A DNA stretch of 64,000 bases from Anoplolepis gracilipes. Lineage: Eukaryota > Arthropoda > Insecta > Hymenoptera > Formicidae. A program made the position numbers and the translations under genes. Below the pieces are notes generated by a model that did no database searches, was not told the origin of the DNA, and worked only from the letters and a program-made list of their open reading frames with translations. Of the stretch, positions 1 to 11,328 are shown piece after piece. Position 1 is the first letter of the stretch, and each line of letters starts with the position of its first letter. The stretch lies in the NCBI RefSeq assembly GCF_047496725.1, contig NC_132976.1:4680001-4744000 (forward strand). The letters are read 5' to 3'.

Positions 1-351
1 ATTAAATTTTTTTTATATTAAGACATTTAATATACTTATTCTTCCTTTTAATCTGTGTTTCTGTCAAATTCTATCAAATTGATAAATTCTTTGCTTCTTT
101 CAGCAATACAGAATCTTATTCTTTTTTATTTTTTATGTATTTTAACTGCATTTTTAATATATTTGGAAGTTAGTTAAACAAATATTTGATATTAAATAAG
201 ATTCTCTCTTAAGATATTTTAAAAAATTCTCTCTTAAAAAAATCAAAATTAATTAAAAGTCTTAGCTAAAAAATTGCAGTACATAATTCGAAAAATGCAT
301 AATAAGAAATTGTGACGACGATAAAACTGCATATACAAGACATTAACTCAC
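1..351 (-). other. Intron of the CUB/EGF gene, AT-rich
   Basis: This stretch lies beyond the donor (gtgagt, minus strand, 351-346) of the fourth coding exon, so it should be intron of the gene that leaves the window on the left. It is AT-rich, with poly-T and poly-A runs. I see no further exon in it. Confidence 0.55.
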
Positions 352-2776
352 TATTGTATATCTTTGTGCCGTCTTTACAAGTGCACGGCTGCTGTTGATT
401 GTCGAGTGGACATTGCAGTATACAATTTTCCGAAGCGCATTCTGCAAAAAGATAATTATGGAATTAAAAACTTTAAGTATAAAATTCCAGAAATTTTCGC
501 GTTTTAACATGATATTTTTAATTCGATCTTATTATCAACATAATAAGTATGACTCATCCGTGTAACAAGATACAGTTATATCAGCTAAAGTTATATCTAA
601 TCGATATAAAATATTACCGGTGTCTAAAGTATCCAAAAGACGAGTTTCACAGTTATGTCCAACATAACTGCCTGGACAATCGCAATGCATTGCTTCTGCT
701 CCAATTTGTCTGTGAAGCGAACGAAGCAATTATTATTATTCACGTTGTTGCAGAAATGTGTTTTTATTTATTTTTTCGAAATATGAATCGTTTTATTTTA
801 TCGACTCGTAAATAAACAATTTTGATTTTCATGAAAAAAAGAACTCGTATTTTTCACTATGCCAACTGTGCAACAATATAATGTAAATATACTCAAAAAT
901 CAAAATATATAACGAAATATTTAACATACATAAATTGATGTTGTGTCACGCATTGCAAAAACTTCATTTAAAAATCGCTTGGTATAAATCAATATAAGAT
1001 AGTATACATAGCTATTTAATTTAATGCGACATAAATTGAACTTTTATGTATTTATTAAATAAATAGAACTTATGATTGTTTTGTGTATTAATATATATTC
1101 AAACCTGCATGTAGCTCCGTTTTGACAAACTGGAGCATGTTCATCATTGAAACATAACGAGCCTTCGTTGCAGTTTCTTCCGCTAAAACCGTAGAAACAG
1201 TCGCACCAGAAAGACCTGCGATAGGAAAAATATAATAATCACGAAAGATATATGTCTTCAAAGGAAAAAAATCCAAGAAAAATCATTAAAGAAACAGAGT
1301 TCCAAGATTCATAATTTCACGATATTAGAAGTATTTTTCGCAGATATTCGTTTAACTTTTTTAAATTCCTTAAGATAAAAATCTTCACAGCTTTCGCGAA
1401 TTGAAAATAATTGACAAAATAATGAGTTCGCAAAATTGTTTCATATATATATTAAATGAAATTAATATACAAAATAATCCGGATATTAGAATTAACAGAA
1501 AATATTCTGTTTAAATTTCTTTACAGATATCATTCATAAAATATTTTCTATAATTAAAAATATACAACTGACAATAAAATGAGATTATTACGTTTACAAT
1601 TTAAAATTTAAAACTATCTTTGTATATTATAATTATGAATTATATGTAGTTGCGAGAACTTTAACAATTAAATTTCTACCTTTCTCAGTGCAAATTTATA
1701 TCTCAGATGTATTTGCTTCATTATATCTTGAACTTTCTTAATTAATTGTATCAATTTTCTAGACTGATGCTGCATTGTATAATATAATATATACATAATT
1801 TTCTACTCTAATGATTACATTTTTGCATATCAGAGTCCAAAAAAGTCTCTATAATTTCAAGAACGCGAATGGTTTGTATGTTTTTGTCTTTACAAATATT
1901 GTATTGTAAAAGACTTGTAAAAGAATTTTTAATCGATTAACATTTTTATAAATTGTGTGTATTTCTATATTTAAATACTATACATAAGTTTATTTAAGTA
2001 CTATACTATATTCAAGTAATATACATGTTCTATTTTTTAGAGACTCATCCTATAGAACTATCTCTATTATATTACTGTGTTGTATAAATAAATACAAAAT
2101 TTGCTTTGCTTTTATTAAGAATTAATTTAGTCGCTCATTGTCAGATAGACTGCATGCATTAATCAGAATATTCTTTATTATTAGAATAATAAAGCAGCTT
2201 ATATAAAATTTTAAAAACTCACGTATAATCCTCAGAGACGAGACAGTTTCCCGCAAAAGAACAGTCACGTACAGTGCAGGATTCAGAATTCGGATGTTCC
2301 TCGGTCATTTCGTATGTCACATTAAATCCATACACATCAAGCAGATCATTCAACACTCTCACGTGATTGCCCTCGAGTCGATCAAGTTCGAAATCAATCA
2401 CTAGAAACGGCCTGAAAGTCCGGAGATGTCGATACTCGAAGACGTTACCCTCGGTCACCTCCTTTATCAAAGCCGCTCCGAAGTTCATAGTCTCAGATTC
2501 GTAATACGCATATTCAGTGAAACGAAGTCCCTTGTAGACGTAAAGCTGCGTCAGGTAGACGATGATGGAGCTGTTAGTCGATGGGATGTCGGACACATCG
2601 ATCACCCAGCGACACTTGATTGGGACCGGAAATGGCCCGGGAAAATTCGGCGTATGTATGACACCTTTAGGGCCCGCCAGATGACCACCGCAAAACGAAT
2701 CGAAATTCGTAGTGACATTTGGCAGATTGACACAGAGATACAGAAGAAGAAAGACGCCGGGTACGGTCGACTTCAT
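352..2776 (-). CDS. Secreted CUB and EGF-like domain protein, 5' part (runs off left edge)
   Basis: Four exons join in phase on the minus strand: 2776-2223, 1215-1105, 709-618 and 441-352, each with GT donor and AG acceptor. The start at 2776 opens a signal peptide (MKSTVPGVFLLLYLCV). A CUB domain follows, from Cys29 (CGGHLAG, PNFPGPFP) to about residue 150 (YGFNVTYE). EGF-like repeat 1 (about 167-200, CTVRDC...WCDCFYGFSGRNC) is split by intron 2. EGF-like repeat 2 (CQNGATC...MHCDCPGSYVGHNC) is split by intron 3. Exon 4 begins another Cys-rich segment (ECASENCILQC...CTC). An intron donor after 352 shows that the gene continues to the left. It is probably an extracellular or single-pass membrane adhesion or receptor protein. 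The order CUB-EGF-EGF recalls the N-termini of Megf8 and attractin, but I cannot assign an orthologue. The exon structure is firm; the identity is at domain level only. Confidence 0.82.
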
Positions 2777-3097
2777 CTTCGTTCGATGAATCTGTCGGCA
2801 TGAAAAAAATAATATACGACAATTAGTATCTTTTCTTATGAATGCATTTTTGAAGTTGTCCAAAAAAATAATAACAAACTAATAATAATAGAAACATTAA
2901 TGTTATCATAATGCTGCTAGTATCAATAATTTTTATAAATTTTCGATTTGAAAACCCCATTATTTAAATATATATATTCAACTATTCGGATTTTTAAATA
3001 TCAAAATTGAAATACATATATACGTGTGTGTGTTTCGCTGATTATATATATGCAGGTGCTTGGCATTATCTGAAATTACTGATAATAATCAAGTATT

Positions 3098-3313
3098 CAA
3101 TATCCAGGAATTATATTCTATAAATATATTTATGAAATGATAAATAAAATAAAGATAATGATTTTTCAATAACATAAACGGATGTGAACAAAATCACATT
3201 TTATCCAATATCCAGGAATTATATTTTATAATATATATTTATCAGATGATAAATAAAATAAAAGTTATGATTTTTCAAATAATAAATTGATATGAACAAA
3301 ATCACATTTTATT
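3098..3313. repeat. Two-copy tandem duplication, 108-bp period
   Basis: The block starting CAATATCCAGGAATTATATT at 3098 recurs at 3206 and runs through the same landmarks (GATAAATAAAATAAA, GAACAAAATCACATTTTAT). There are scattered substitutions and small indels. It is a local duplication inside a predicted intron. Confidence 0.85.
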
Positions 3314-3438
3314 GAAAATGCATTTCAGAATTATTGTAATTAATTGAGAATTTCCAAATAAAACTACAAGAATTTTTTATGAATTTATTATCTCATTTTT
3401 TTATACGTATAGTCAAAATATATTATAACATTACACAC

Positions 3439-3443
<5 letters not shown>

Positions 3444-3481
<38 letters not shown>
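3444..3481. repeat. (TA)n microsatellite
   Basis: Uninterrupted TA dinucleotides for about 38 bp. Confidence 0.95.
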
Positions 3482-3484
<3 letters not shown>

Positions 3485-3780
3485 TTCTTTGTTTTTATTG
3501 TATATATAAATTACAAAAGTTATATATGTATACATGTGTATGTTTATATGCATAATTATAATAAAAATTAAAAAATTAATAAAAAAAACGATGTTGAAAA
3601 TCAGAAATATTCATATATATATATATATATATATATGCTATTAATTTTTTTAATAAATAAATATAATAAATTGTACGATATAATAAATTTTACTATAAAA
3701 CGCGATTCAAATAACCATGATCTATTTATATAGGAGTAGCATACAGAGTATATTATTTAATGCAATATCATGTTTCTCAC

Positions 3781-4380
3781 CTTATTATATAGCTTTCTGT
3801 GATTATATTATTTTTTGCGACCCTTCGAGATAAACGACCGCGAGTTGCTCTCTCTTTGTTCAAAAGACTATCCTCATCCTTATTGTTTCTTTTCGCATCG
3901 ATGATGCTCCAGCATGACGACGTCGACGTATTCCCGGGTACAGGTAGCAGATCCTGGAGAACTCGCGCTGAGTTAGACTTACTCGCGAGTACCGCGCGAA
4001 ATGCGAATCTCCGGGGGTATCCGGTGCACCTGGATCGATTCCATCGCACATCGTCGAGAGGGATTCGCGGTTCGGGACGAAGCGATACGCGATTTGCGGC
4101 TCGACGCAAAGTGACGGTAAAAGATGAACGCAAAAGAAACCGAGCGGTCGAAAAACCTCAATTTGACCTTGCGAACCAGATCGCACGCACTGTTACTGAT
4201 CGCTCTTCCGTGACGCTTATCACAGAGTACACAAAGTCGCGCGATCTGCCGGGCTGCTGGGCGTTAGCCCTCTCTCACGGACCGACGATCTGTGTGTCCG
4301 CGCCACCCTCGGTGCACCCCACACCCTACACAGCTAATGCACGTATCTGTGTGCGTGCTACGTACGTATGGCGCGTGGTT
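3781..4380 (-). promoter_or_regulatory. CpG-rich promoter and predicted non-coding first exon of the CUB/EGF gene
   Basis: Base composition jumps from strongly AT-rich to CpG-rich between about 3830 and 4380, then falls back. On the minus strand the block ends at 3781 in ...TAATAAG|gtgaga, a strong splice donor. Joining it to the acceptor before 2791 gives a leader whose open frames stop before the signal-peptide ATG, so the exon would be 5' UTR. The open frames here on both strands are Arg/Ser-rich and look like by-products of CpG content. I infer a promoter and first exon for the minus-strand gene; the exact start site is not visible. Confidence 0.5.
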
Positions 4381-5189
4381 TAATGTCTCTTGAAGGGAGT
4401 AGAGAAAAGAGGTCGCAGTGTAAAGTTTATAATAAACTATTCAAATTTTGGCGTTATCAAAGATTTTATAAATTAATATACCTTTGCAGGATTGTAAGAG
4501 TAATGTGTCCAAACACAAAATTCCTGTAATCTGTCTTATGATTTTTCTGAATAATTTATTAAAATGTTATTATTTTATATATAATTCCGTGTGTTTCCCG
4601 TTTCGAATTTATTCGAATCGGTAACTTTTAGTCTCTTATATTATCTTCCTTAACATTCTCAGCTATTCAGTATTTTTGAAATATAAACGTTTTTCAGAAT
4701 ATCCTAATCCTGGTGCCGATTTATTTTGTAAAGTATATCTTACTAAGGATATCTTAAAAAATCTTCCTAATCTTATTCTTAATTATCTTAATTTATATAC
4801 ATTTTGTTTCTACTTGTTACATAAAGATAAATAATATTAATATATAATATCAATAAAATATAACAACATTAATATAAAAAAAAAGTATAGGATATAGGGG
4901 TGACAATAGGACAATTTAATATTGGCAGAAAGTCGTATGTCAAGGATTTCTTATCTGCAGCGGCACAAGGTATAATATCAATAGCGATTAAGTGGCGTCA
5001 TAAGATACGAAAAACATGATAGCTCGCGCGCGAGATAGGAATTTGTATTGAAAACATTATTTGGGATGGTGGAACTCGCTGTGAACTATATAAGTTTATG
5101 AAATGAATACACGAGAGAAAAAAACATTGTGAAATCATTGCGTATTAAATGTGATGTATTTTTTTCAAATAAGAATAACGTTGTTTCGC
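4381..5189. other. Intergenic AT-rich spacer between CUB/EGF promoter and the 3' end of the PCMTD gene
   Basis: I see no gene-like signal here. The minus-strand gene ending at 5190 should have its 3' UTR here; TTTATT at 4720-4725 (AATAAA on the minus strand) is one candidate poly(A) signal. I cannot tell which signal is used. Confidence 0.4.
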
Positions 5190-7144
5190 TTATAACTTAC
5201 GATTATAATTCATGTACAGCTTTATTGAAAAAGGCAATGGTAACTGTTGTATCTTTTCCCTCATGTAAACGGCGAACGCGTTACTATCTATAAAGTGTAC
5301 GACAGTTGCGCTTTTACGACAGGTAGTGTCTTTCGACGTGGAGCGAGAGCGGCATGTATTTCTGCAAGAGCTGTAAACCACGTCAGATAGCTCCACATCC
5401 ATCGCGTCACCCGTGTCCGTTGTATCAGTGATGTCTGAGTCAGACTGATTGGTGTTCGAGCTTGAACTACCCTCCTCATTACTGAAATTCACATCATCCA
5501 CTATACCGCTATCCGTCTTCTCTCGTTTAGCGATTTTCTTACGTTGCGCGAAAATGTTCTCTTGCTCAGCGTCACTGTCGCTGTCACTCATATTAGAATA
5601 TTCAGTTGTCATATTCAATTTCCTCGGTTCTCTTTCGTTCTCCTCCTCGTTGTTGTTGTCGTTTACATCCGCAGTCACAGTAGTCGAACTGTGACCCGTG
5701 TCGCTTGCACCGTCTGTGCTTGTACTTGAAGGTGAACTCGTATGTAATTTCCGTCTTTGTGGACGTACTTGAGAACTCGTGGTCACAGTGGTGTCTCGAG
5801 TATCTTCTCTAACGTTACTCGAAACCCGTTGATTTTCCTCGCTATCGTTTTGATTAGGTTGTATGACGGCTCGTACTAATTGCAAAGTCGTCGTAATTGC
5901 TTCTCCAGGATGTGCGTCAGCAAGACGCGCATTTAGTAAGAAACGCGCTCGTCCAATTTCCTGTTCGTCGTCGGTTAAGGCCTCATCGGATTCCTCAAAG
6001 ATGGGTATTACGAAACGTCGGATACGTTGTTGTGGAATTTCCTCTTGCTGCGCTACATTTGTTCTTCCCTGTACTACAGGCTTCTCGGTCTCTAGCTCAG
6101 GATGTTCGCGCCAGATATTTTGACGTAGATAATGTCGGATCCTACCACGACACAACTCTTGCAGAGGTAAAGGGTTGCACTCCGCTGCAACATATAATTT
6201 TGAAAATAGTGTAAGATATTTTTGTCTCATATAAACAATGAATAATAAGTAACTGTCTATGAAGTATATAAATTACATACGCAGATGAAATAAATTGTGT
6301 TCTGAAGCTGGAGGTATGACTAGAGTTGCGAACGATACAGGAAGCATTGTATACTGCGTCCAAATATCTTCATCCATTCTTTGCACACGTAATAGTTGAT
6401 CTTTGTAAGGCATTACCAATATACCTCCAATACGTACAAATTGCTTAATAAATGCTTCATGACTTTCAGGACATCCTGCTCCGCAGTATACTCTGTCATA
6501 TTGTCTGTTAGGTATGATGCTAAGACAATTTCCTATTGAATATTGAATATATTATTATGTAATTAATATAACATTTGATTCAAGTTCACATTATGTCACT
6601 TTTTTATTGTTAAATCACCTTACCTTGTATGAATATTGGTTCACAGAAATCAAATTCATTTAGAGCCAATGACTTTTGCTTGAACTCTTCCAATCTATTA
6701 TATGCATATTCTAAACAATCTTCATGCAATTCAATGCCATGATTTGTCCCATGTTGTTCTAAAGAAGATACAAAAATATCACACATATTGAATGTGTTAT
6801 AATATATACATACATGTTAAAACAGCAACTTTCTTACGTAATATCAGTCCTGCCATTGTGCTGAGGTAGCCAGTCCCCGATCCAAGATTTAGGAAACTTA
6901 AGCCAGGTTCTAAACTAAGTCCTTCTAATACTTCACTATATATACAGGGAGCTGATAAGTGTATATTTCCATGTTTCCATGCTAGATCCTTGTAAGCGCC
7001 GTCTCGACAAGAAGATAGCACATAGTCAGCTCTATCTACAGCTCTAAAAACTTGCTCCACTTGCTTTGTTCTGATATATCCTGATGTCATTAAATTATTC
7101 ACTAATTCATCATTGTCCTGTCCACTGCTTACAGCTCCTCCCAT
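5190..7144 (-). CDS. PCMTD1/2 homolog: Protein-L-isoaspartate O-methyltransferase domain-containing protein (PCMTD1/2 type)
   Basis: Four in-phase exons, 7144-6838, 6758-6624, 6532-6281 and 6184-5190, encode 562 residues. The start MGGAVSSG carries the N-terminal Gly of a myristoylation signal and matches vertebrate PCMTD1 almost word for word through AWKHGNIHLSAPCIYSEV (Ser64 is at the PIMT active-site position) and the AdoMet loop LNLGSGTG (85-92). Exons 2-3 continue the methyltransferase fold (NHGIELH, FCEP, VYCGAG, GGILVMP). Exon 4 holds a long Asp/Glu/Ser/Thr-rich linker, then the conserved tail REKIQQLPLP...YMNY. Family knowledge: PCMTD proteins bind AdoMet and have been described as Cullin-RING substrate adaptors for damaged (isoAsp) proteins; repair activity itself is unproven. 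Vertebrate PCMTD1 is about 357 residues, so the linker here is far longer. A 5' UTR acceptor may lie at 7167-7168 (…catag on the minus strand), after a TACTAAT branch-like motif. Confidence 0.93.
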
Positions 7145-7168
7145 GTTTATCAAAGTATCAAGAGTGCT

Positions 7169-7859
7169 ATGATTCATCCAATAAACATATAAGTTTATTA
7201 GTATGTTACACACATATACACACACAAAATTATATATATGTAAATAAAAAAAATGAATGGAAGATTTTAGATTTGGAAATAATATTATTGTTATAGTAAA
7301 ACAGCAACTAAGAAACTGATAAAATATTCTTCTTTCAAAGTCAATAAGGAAGTTATATTTATATGTATTTGCGTGATATTATGTACCCAGGGCATCACCT
7401 TTTATAGTGATAATGATAATATTTATAAAAAGTAATGACTCGGAAATAATCAGAACTCTAACTTGAATATAACATTAGCACATTAGCAAGTCCCGTGTCA
7501 AGATTTTTGCACAAATATTCTCTCACGATTTATGTAACAATAATTTACTGAATTGCATGATATATATTTTTCAAATACTAGAAAATAATGAAACCTGTAG
7601 ACATAGACTTGGCCTTAAAAATAACTTGTTAGGTCAAAGTACATATGAAGCATTAATTATATGAGTAATATGAAAGTCACGTCGATACAATGAACAATGT
7701 CGTTAATCTAACTTGATCTTCTAATTATCAATTCTCGATTATCTTCGATGATCCGACAATGCGACATATGACATCGCGGCTTATCCACTTCGAAATGACG
7801 AATAGAATAATAAACCCGTAATATACGATGAGAAAAAACACACGAGATATAAACTTATG
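7169..7859. other. Upstream region or 5' intron of the PCMTD gene
   Basis: AT-rich and without coding signal. A possible minus-strand acceptor just downstream suggests part of this is a 5' UTR intron connecting to a first exon in the CpG-rich block beyond 7860. Confidence 0.35.
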
Positions 7860-8520
7860 TTTATTTACGATAATAACGTCTCGCGTCTCTCTCTCACATC
7901 GAATAACGAACGAACCCTGAAATAACGGTTTCGGTAGTGGATGAACGAGAAGTCCGACGAAGTGAGGAAGCGCGTTTAAGAATTTTTGGCAGAGTGTATG
8001 TCTATTTTATAATTTCCCAACACAATAATGTCGCTGACGCTTAACGCATTACGTTATATCTATAGATGTAAATGTATAGGGTTTTCAAGCTGCGTAACAC
8101 GTAGCGACATGTTGTCGTTAATTAGAAAGTTAGATAACAGGCATTACCACACAAATCAAAACACACTTTGACGATGACAGCGAATAATATGGAGTCGATG
8201 CGTCGTTAAAGCGGAAAAAAACTTCGTCTCGCTGCTATTACTTCGTTAGCAACCGAGAACGTTGTTGGCATATTACGTTAACGATACGACACGACGTACT
8301 GCCGTAGAATACACTAGAACGGCCTCCTTGCGGTGGGACTTGTGTTTTTATAACGCGAAAGGTTCATCAAGTCCATCAGCTGATACTACAAAACAAACTG
8401 AGCGACTGACAGAACGTTCCTACGCCATTGGACAAAATCATCGGAATATTACGGATGCACTAGCGCCCTCGCGGTGAATTATTATCAATTATCGTGGCAA
8501 TTTTGCAGTCGGTAATGTCA
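7860..8520. promoter_or_regulatory. CpG-rich promoter-like segment, probably of the PCMTD gene
   Basis: CpG density rises sharply over this block, which lies 5' of the minus-strand PCMTD gene. It contains a CCAAT-type element on the minus strand (ccattgg near 8425). It also has a CTCF-like core, CTAGCGCCCTCGCGGTG, at 8460-8476. The open frame here is short and not protein-like. Promoter function is inferred from position and composition. Confidence 0.4.
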
Positions 8521-8867
8521 ACACTCTTCAATTATCGTCGCTTCTGGCAACATAGTGTTTTCGCGTTAGAATAGTGAATCTTTAATTATATCCAACGAAC
8601 TAATATGCCTTAATTAAAAAAGACGCGGTTATTGTTTTCAGGTTATCATTTGTTGTCTCTAATTGAACTTCTGCCTCGAAATTTAAGTTAATAAAGTCGA
8701 TTACAAAAAACCGGCAACAAGTTAATAATTGTGGTAATTATCATCGCTTAATCGAAAACTTTTTTTACCTGTTTATTCTAATATTCTCTTGGAAAATCCA
8801 ATGCGATATATTTTTGACAAAAAATATATTTGCAATTGAGAGGAGACAAGCGGCTGCGTGCTAGTGT

Positions 8868-8881
8868 TAGCGCATGCGCGA
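8868..8881. promoter_or_regulatory. NRF-1 / Ewg-type palindromic site
   Basis: AGCGCATGCGCGAG contains a full GCGCATGCGC palindrome, the core recognised by NRF-1 in vertebrates and Ewg in insects, a common promoter element of housekeeping genes. It sits in a second CpG-rich patch (about 8830-9260), so a further start site in either direction is possible. Confidence 0.4.
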
Positions 8882-10570
8882 GGGACTTGTCTTATATTCA
8901 CTCAGCGTCATTGGATGTTGCGGTTCAGTTAACGTTACAAGTGCTTCAAAAAGCGATTTTAACCGCTCTATTTGGATTCACGTGGACCTATGTTATACGG
9001 AGACATAGAAGTTTGGGAGCATTTAAAAACGTCAAGTGGATCGCGTCCATTCATATCGTACATTGATAGTGTTCTTTAGCTCATATGATGGCTTCCAAAG
9101 GGCAGCTTTAAAACGTGAGTTCTGCATTCGTACAATTTCCTACGTATATAACGCGCCGTCGATACGTAAAATAGTTAATTGTACTCATGGAGTATTATCT
9201 GTCACTTGGAATTGTTCGCAGTCTTTTGTGATTGTTCTCCGAAGCGTGTGTCGCTAAAATCATCCTTCCTTCTCTTAGACAGATATACTCTACCGTTGTC
9301 TCTAGTAAGTATACCACAAAAGTATATATGACACGAGAGCCTCTTACAATCATGTAACATATATGCGAAAGCTACAAGCGCGATTGCGAATATAACACGC
9401 GACACATGTGCAAACGTAACATTGTGCATTTACACTTTGCGTATATTATATATATATATATATATACATATATATGTGGTTGTGCGTCGATGAGATTCTT
9501 TTTTTCATTTGGCACAATTCACTCGATCGCGCTCGAAGCTCAAACATATATTTTTTTAATTTAGATGTCGCGATAATCATTTTACATTTATTTTTATGCC
9601 ACCACTCGTCCAGGTAATATATATATGTTGAACATGAACATTTTACAACACACTTTTTCGAACTTTTCGTTAAACTTTATTTTCTTTTCATGATACAAAA
9701 GATTTAGGCTTTGGTTAGTGCAAAAATCTGACAGTCAATATAATTTAAATATTCTTCATATATATAATAGGTAAAATAAAAAGTCTTTTATAAAAAGTCA
9801 TTTTTTTATATTTTTGCATTGTTTACGATGCGCTGTGCAATATTGCATCTTTTTTTTTTTTTTTAATATTTAAACAACGTATGACATTTGTAAAATTTCA
9901 AAGATGTTTTTAGAAAAATTATTAATTAAATACGAAGAATTTGTTTACGTGTAAATTATTTTGTTATTCCTTACCGCGGGCTCATGTTTATATCGTCTCA
10001 TTAGCGCGTTTCAAAGCATATATATAATTTATGATAAGTGTAATTTAATATTTGCATTTGTATGTGCATATATGGATATCGAATTACGAATATAGTTGTC
10101 GACTCAACTCTTTGTCAAAATTAAGATCGAGTGACGTGAAAAACATATGTTCGGAACATTTATCGAGGTATTGTTACTATCGGCTCATCATTTCGATACT
10201 TAACAAAATACACATTGCGAATAAATTGCATTGATGACAATTTTAGGTTAAAGCGGGAGCTTTGACTACGCAAGAACAATGAAAATGATTCTTTTCGCAT
10301 TTAATATTTTAATAGTGTGTTTTAATAGTAATCAGCTGGCGTATCTGTCGTAATATTATACATATATCGTCGAGAAAAGTATCAAAGTTGATAAAATTTA
10401 GAGATAGAGATTTATAGCGGAAATAATACTCGAATTTCTTCGATGATTTGCTTGATATAATTTATATCCACAAAGTTTACTTATTGTCCAAGTAATATAT
10501 ATATATATTATATATATATATTATATATATATATATATAGTACTTATATATGTATATAATATATGTCTAT

Positions 10571-10579
<9 letters not shown>

Positions 10580-10624
<45 letters not shown>
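10580..10624. repeat. (TA)n microsatellite
   Basis: About 45 bp of TA dinucleotides, preceded by a GT-rich stretch and further broken TA repeats from 10498. Confidence 0.95.
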
Positions 10625-10626
<2 letters not shown>

Positions 10627-11275
10627 CAGTAAAGTCAGAAATGGTTAGAAGAGCATTCCCTTTCGATTTACATATATCGATATTACAAGAAATACGGAAT
10701 CGTCTCGCGCCGTGCTACCTCAAGTCAAGTTAGGTCCATTGGGGCGTATTCGAACTGTCTGCATATTCTGTCTTAAATGTTCGAGCATCAGAATTGTTAG
10801 TTAAACACAAGTTAAAAGTATATTTCTGTTTATTAATTTAATATTGTATAGGAGGAATTATTTTTATTTTTGAATTATCCTACATGTACTGAATATTTAT
10901 AGATGTCAAATTGTAAGATGAAATTTTCCGAGTCATGATATACGAATATCTAGACATGCGCATGCTCCGAGTGTATCGAAATTGATTCTCACGTGGACGT
11001 GGGAAGGCATTTTGAGTTTTTGTTTGACCATAAACTCTATAACAACAATAGATCGTGCGCGACCCTCGAGCTTTGAAGAAAATAGCTAAAGAAATATCCA
11101 ATCACACAAATGGATTTCTCTTGTGATGTCACTGCGCAAGCGTATGAGAAACATACATTTTTTTTCTTTATTTATGTCCACTTTAGGATGCATAAGCATG
11201 CAAGTTTGTCTAGTTAGGCTCTTATCAAAAATATCGCTGGCACAAAAAGGTGGTCGATTTAGTCTTAATAGGTTA

Positions 11276-11279
<4 letters not shown>

Positions 11280-11325
<46 letters not shown>
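11280..11325. repeat. (GA)n tract
   Basis: 46 bp of perfect GA dinucleotides. In insects such tracts can bind GAGA factor or CLAMP and keep chromatin open, but it may simply be a microsatellite. Confidence 0.95.

Positions 11326-11328
<3 letters not shown>

Larger units (their letters stand above)
2792..3780 (-). other. First intron of the CUB/EGF gene (predicted), with tandem duplication and (TA)n
   Basis: The acceptor (minus strand, ...atgccgacag) lies just before 2791, and a strong donor (AAG|gtgaga) abuts 3781, so this is the likely intron between a non-coding first exon and the start-codon exon. It is very AT-rich. It contains a two-copy tandem duplication with a 108-bp period (3098-3313), (TA)n at 3444-3481 and a shorter (TA)n near 3613-3636. 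Confidence 0.5.

Noticed and set aside
3799..4383. 194-codon open frame on the plus strand
   Set aside because: It lies in a CpG-rich promoter block, is Arg/Ser/Thr-rich without domains, and overlaps several minus-strand frames of similar quality.
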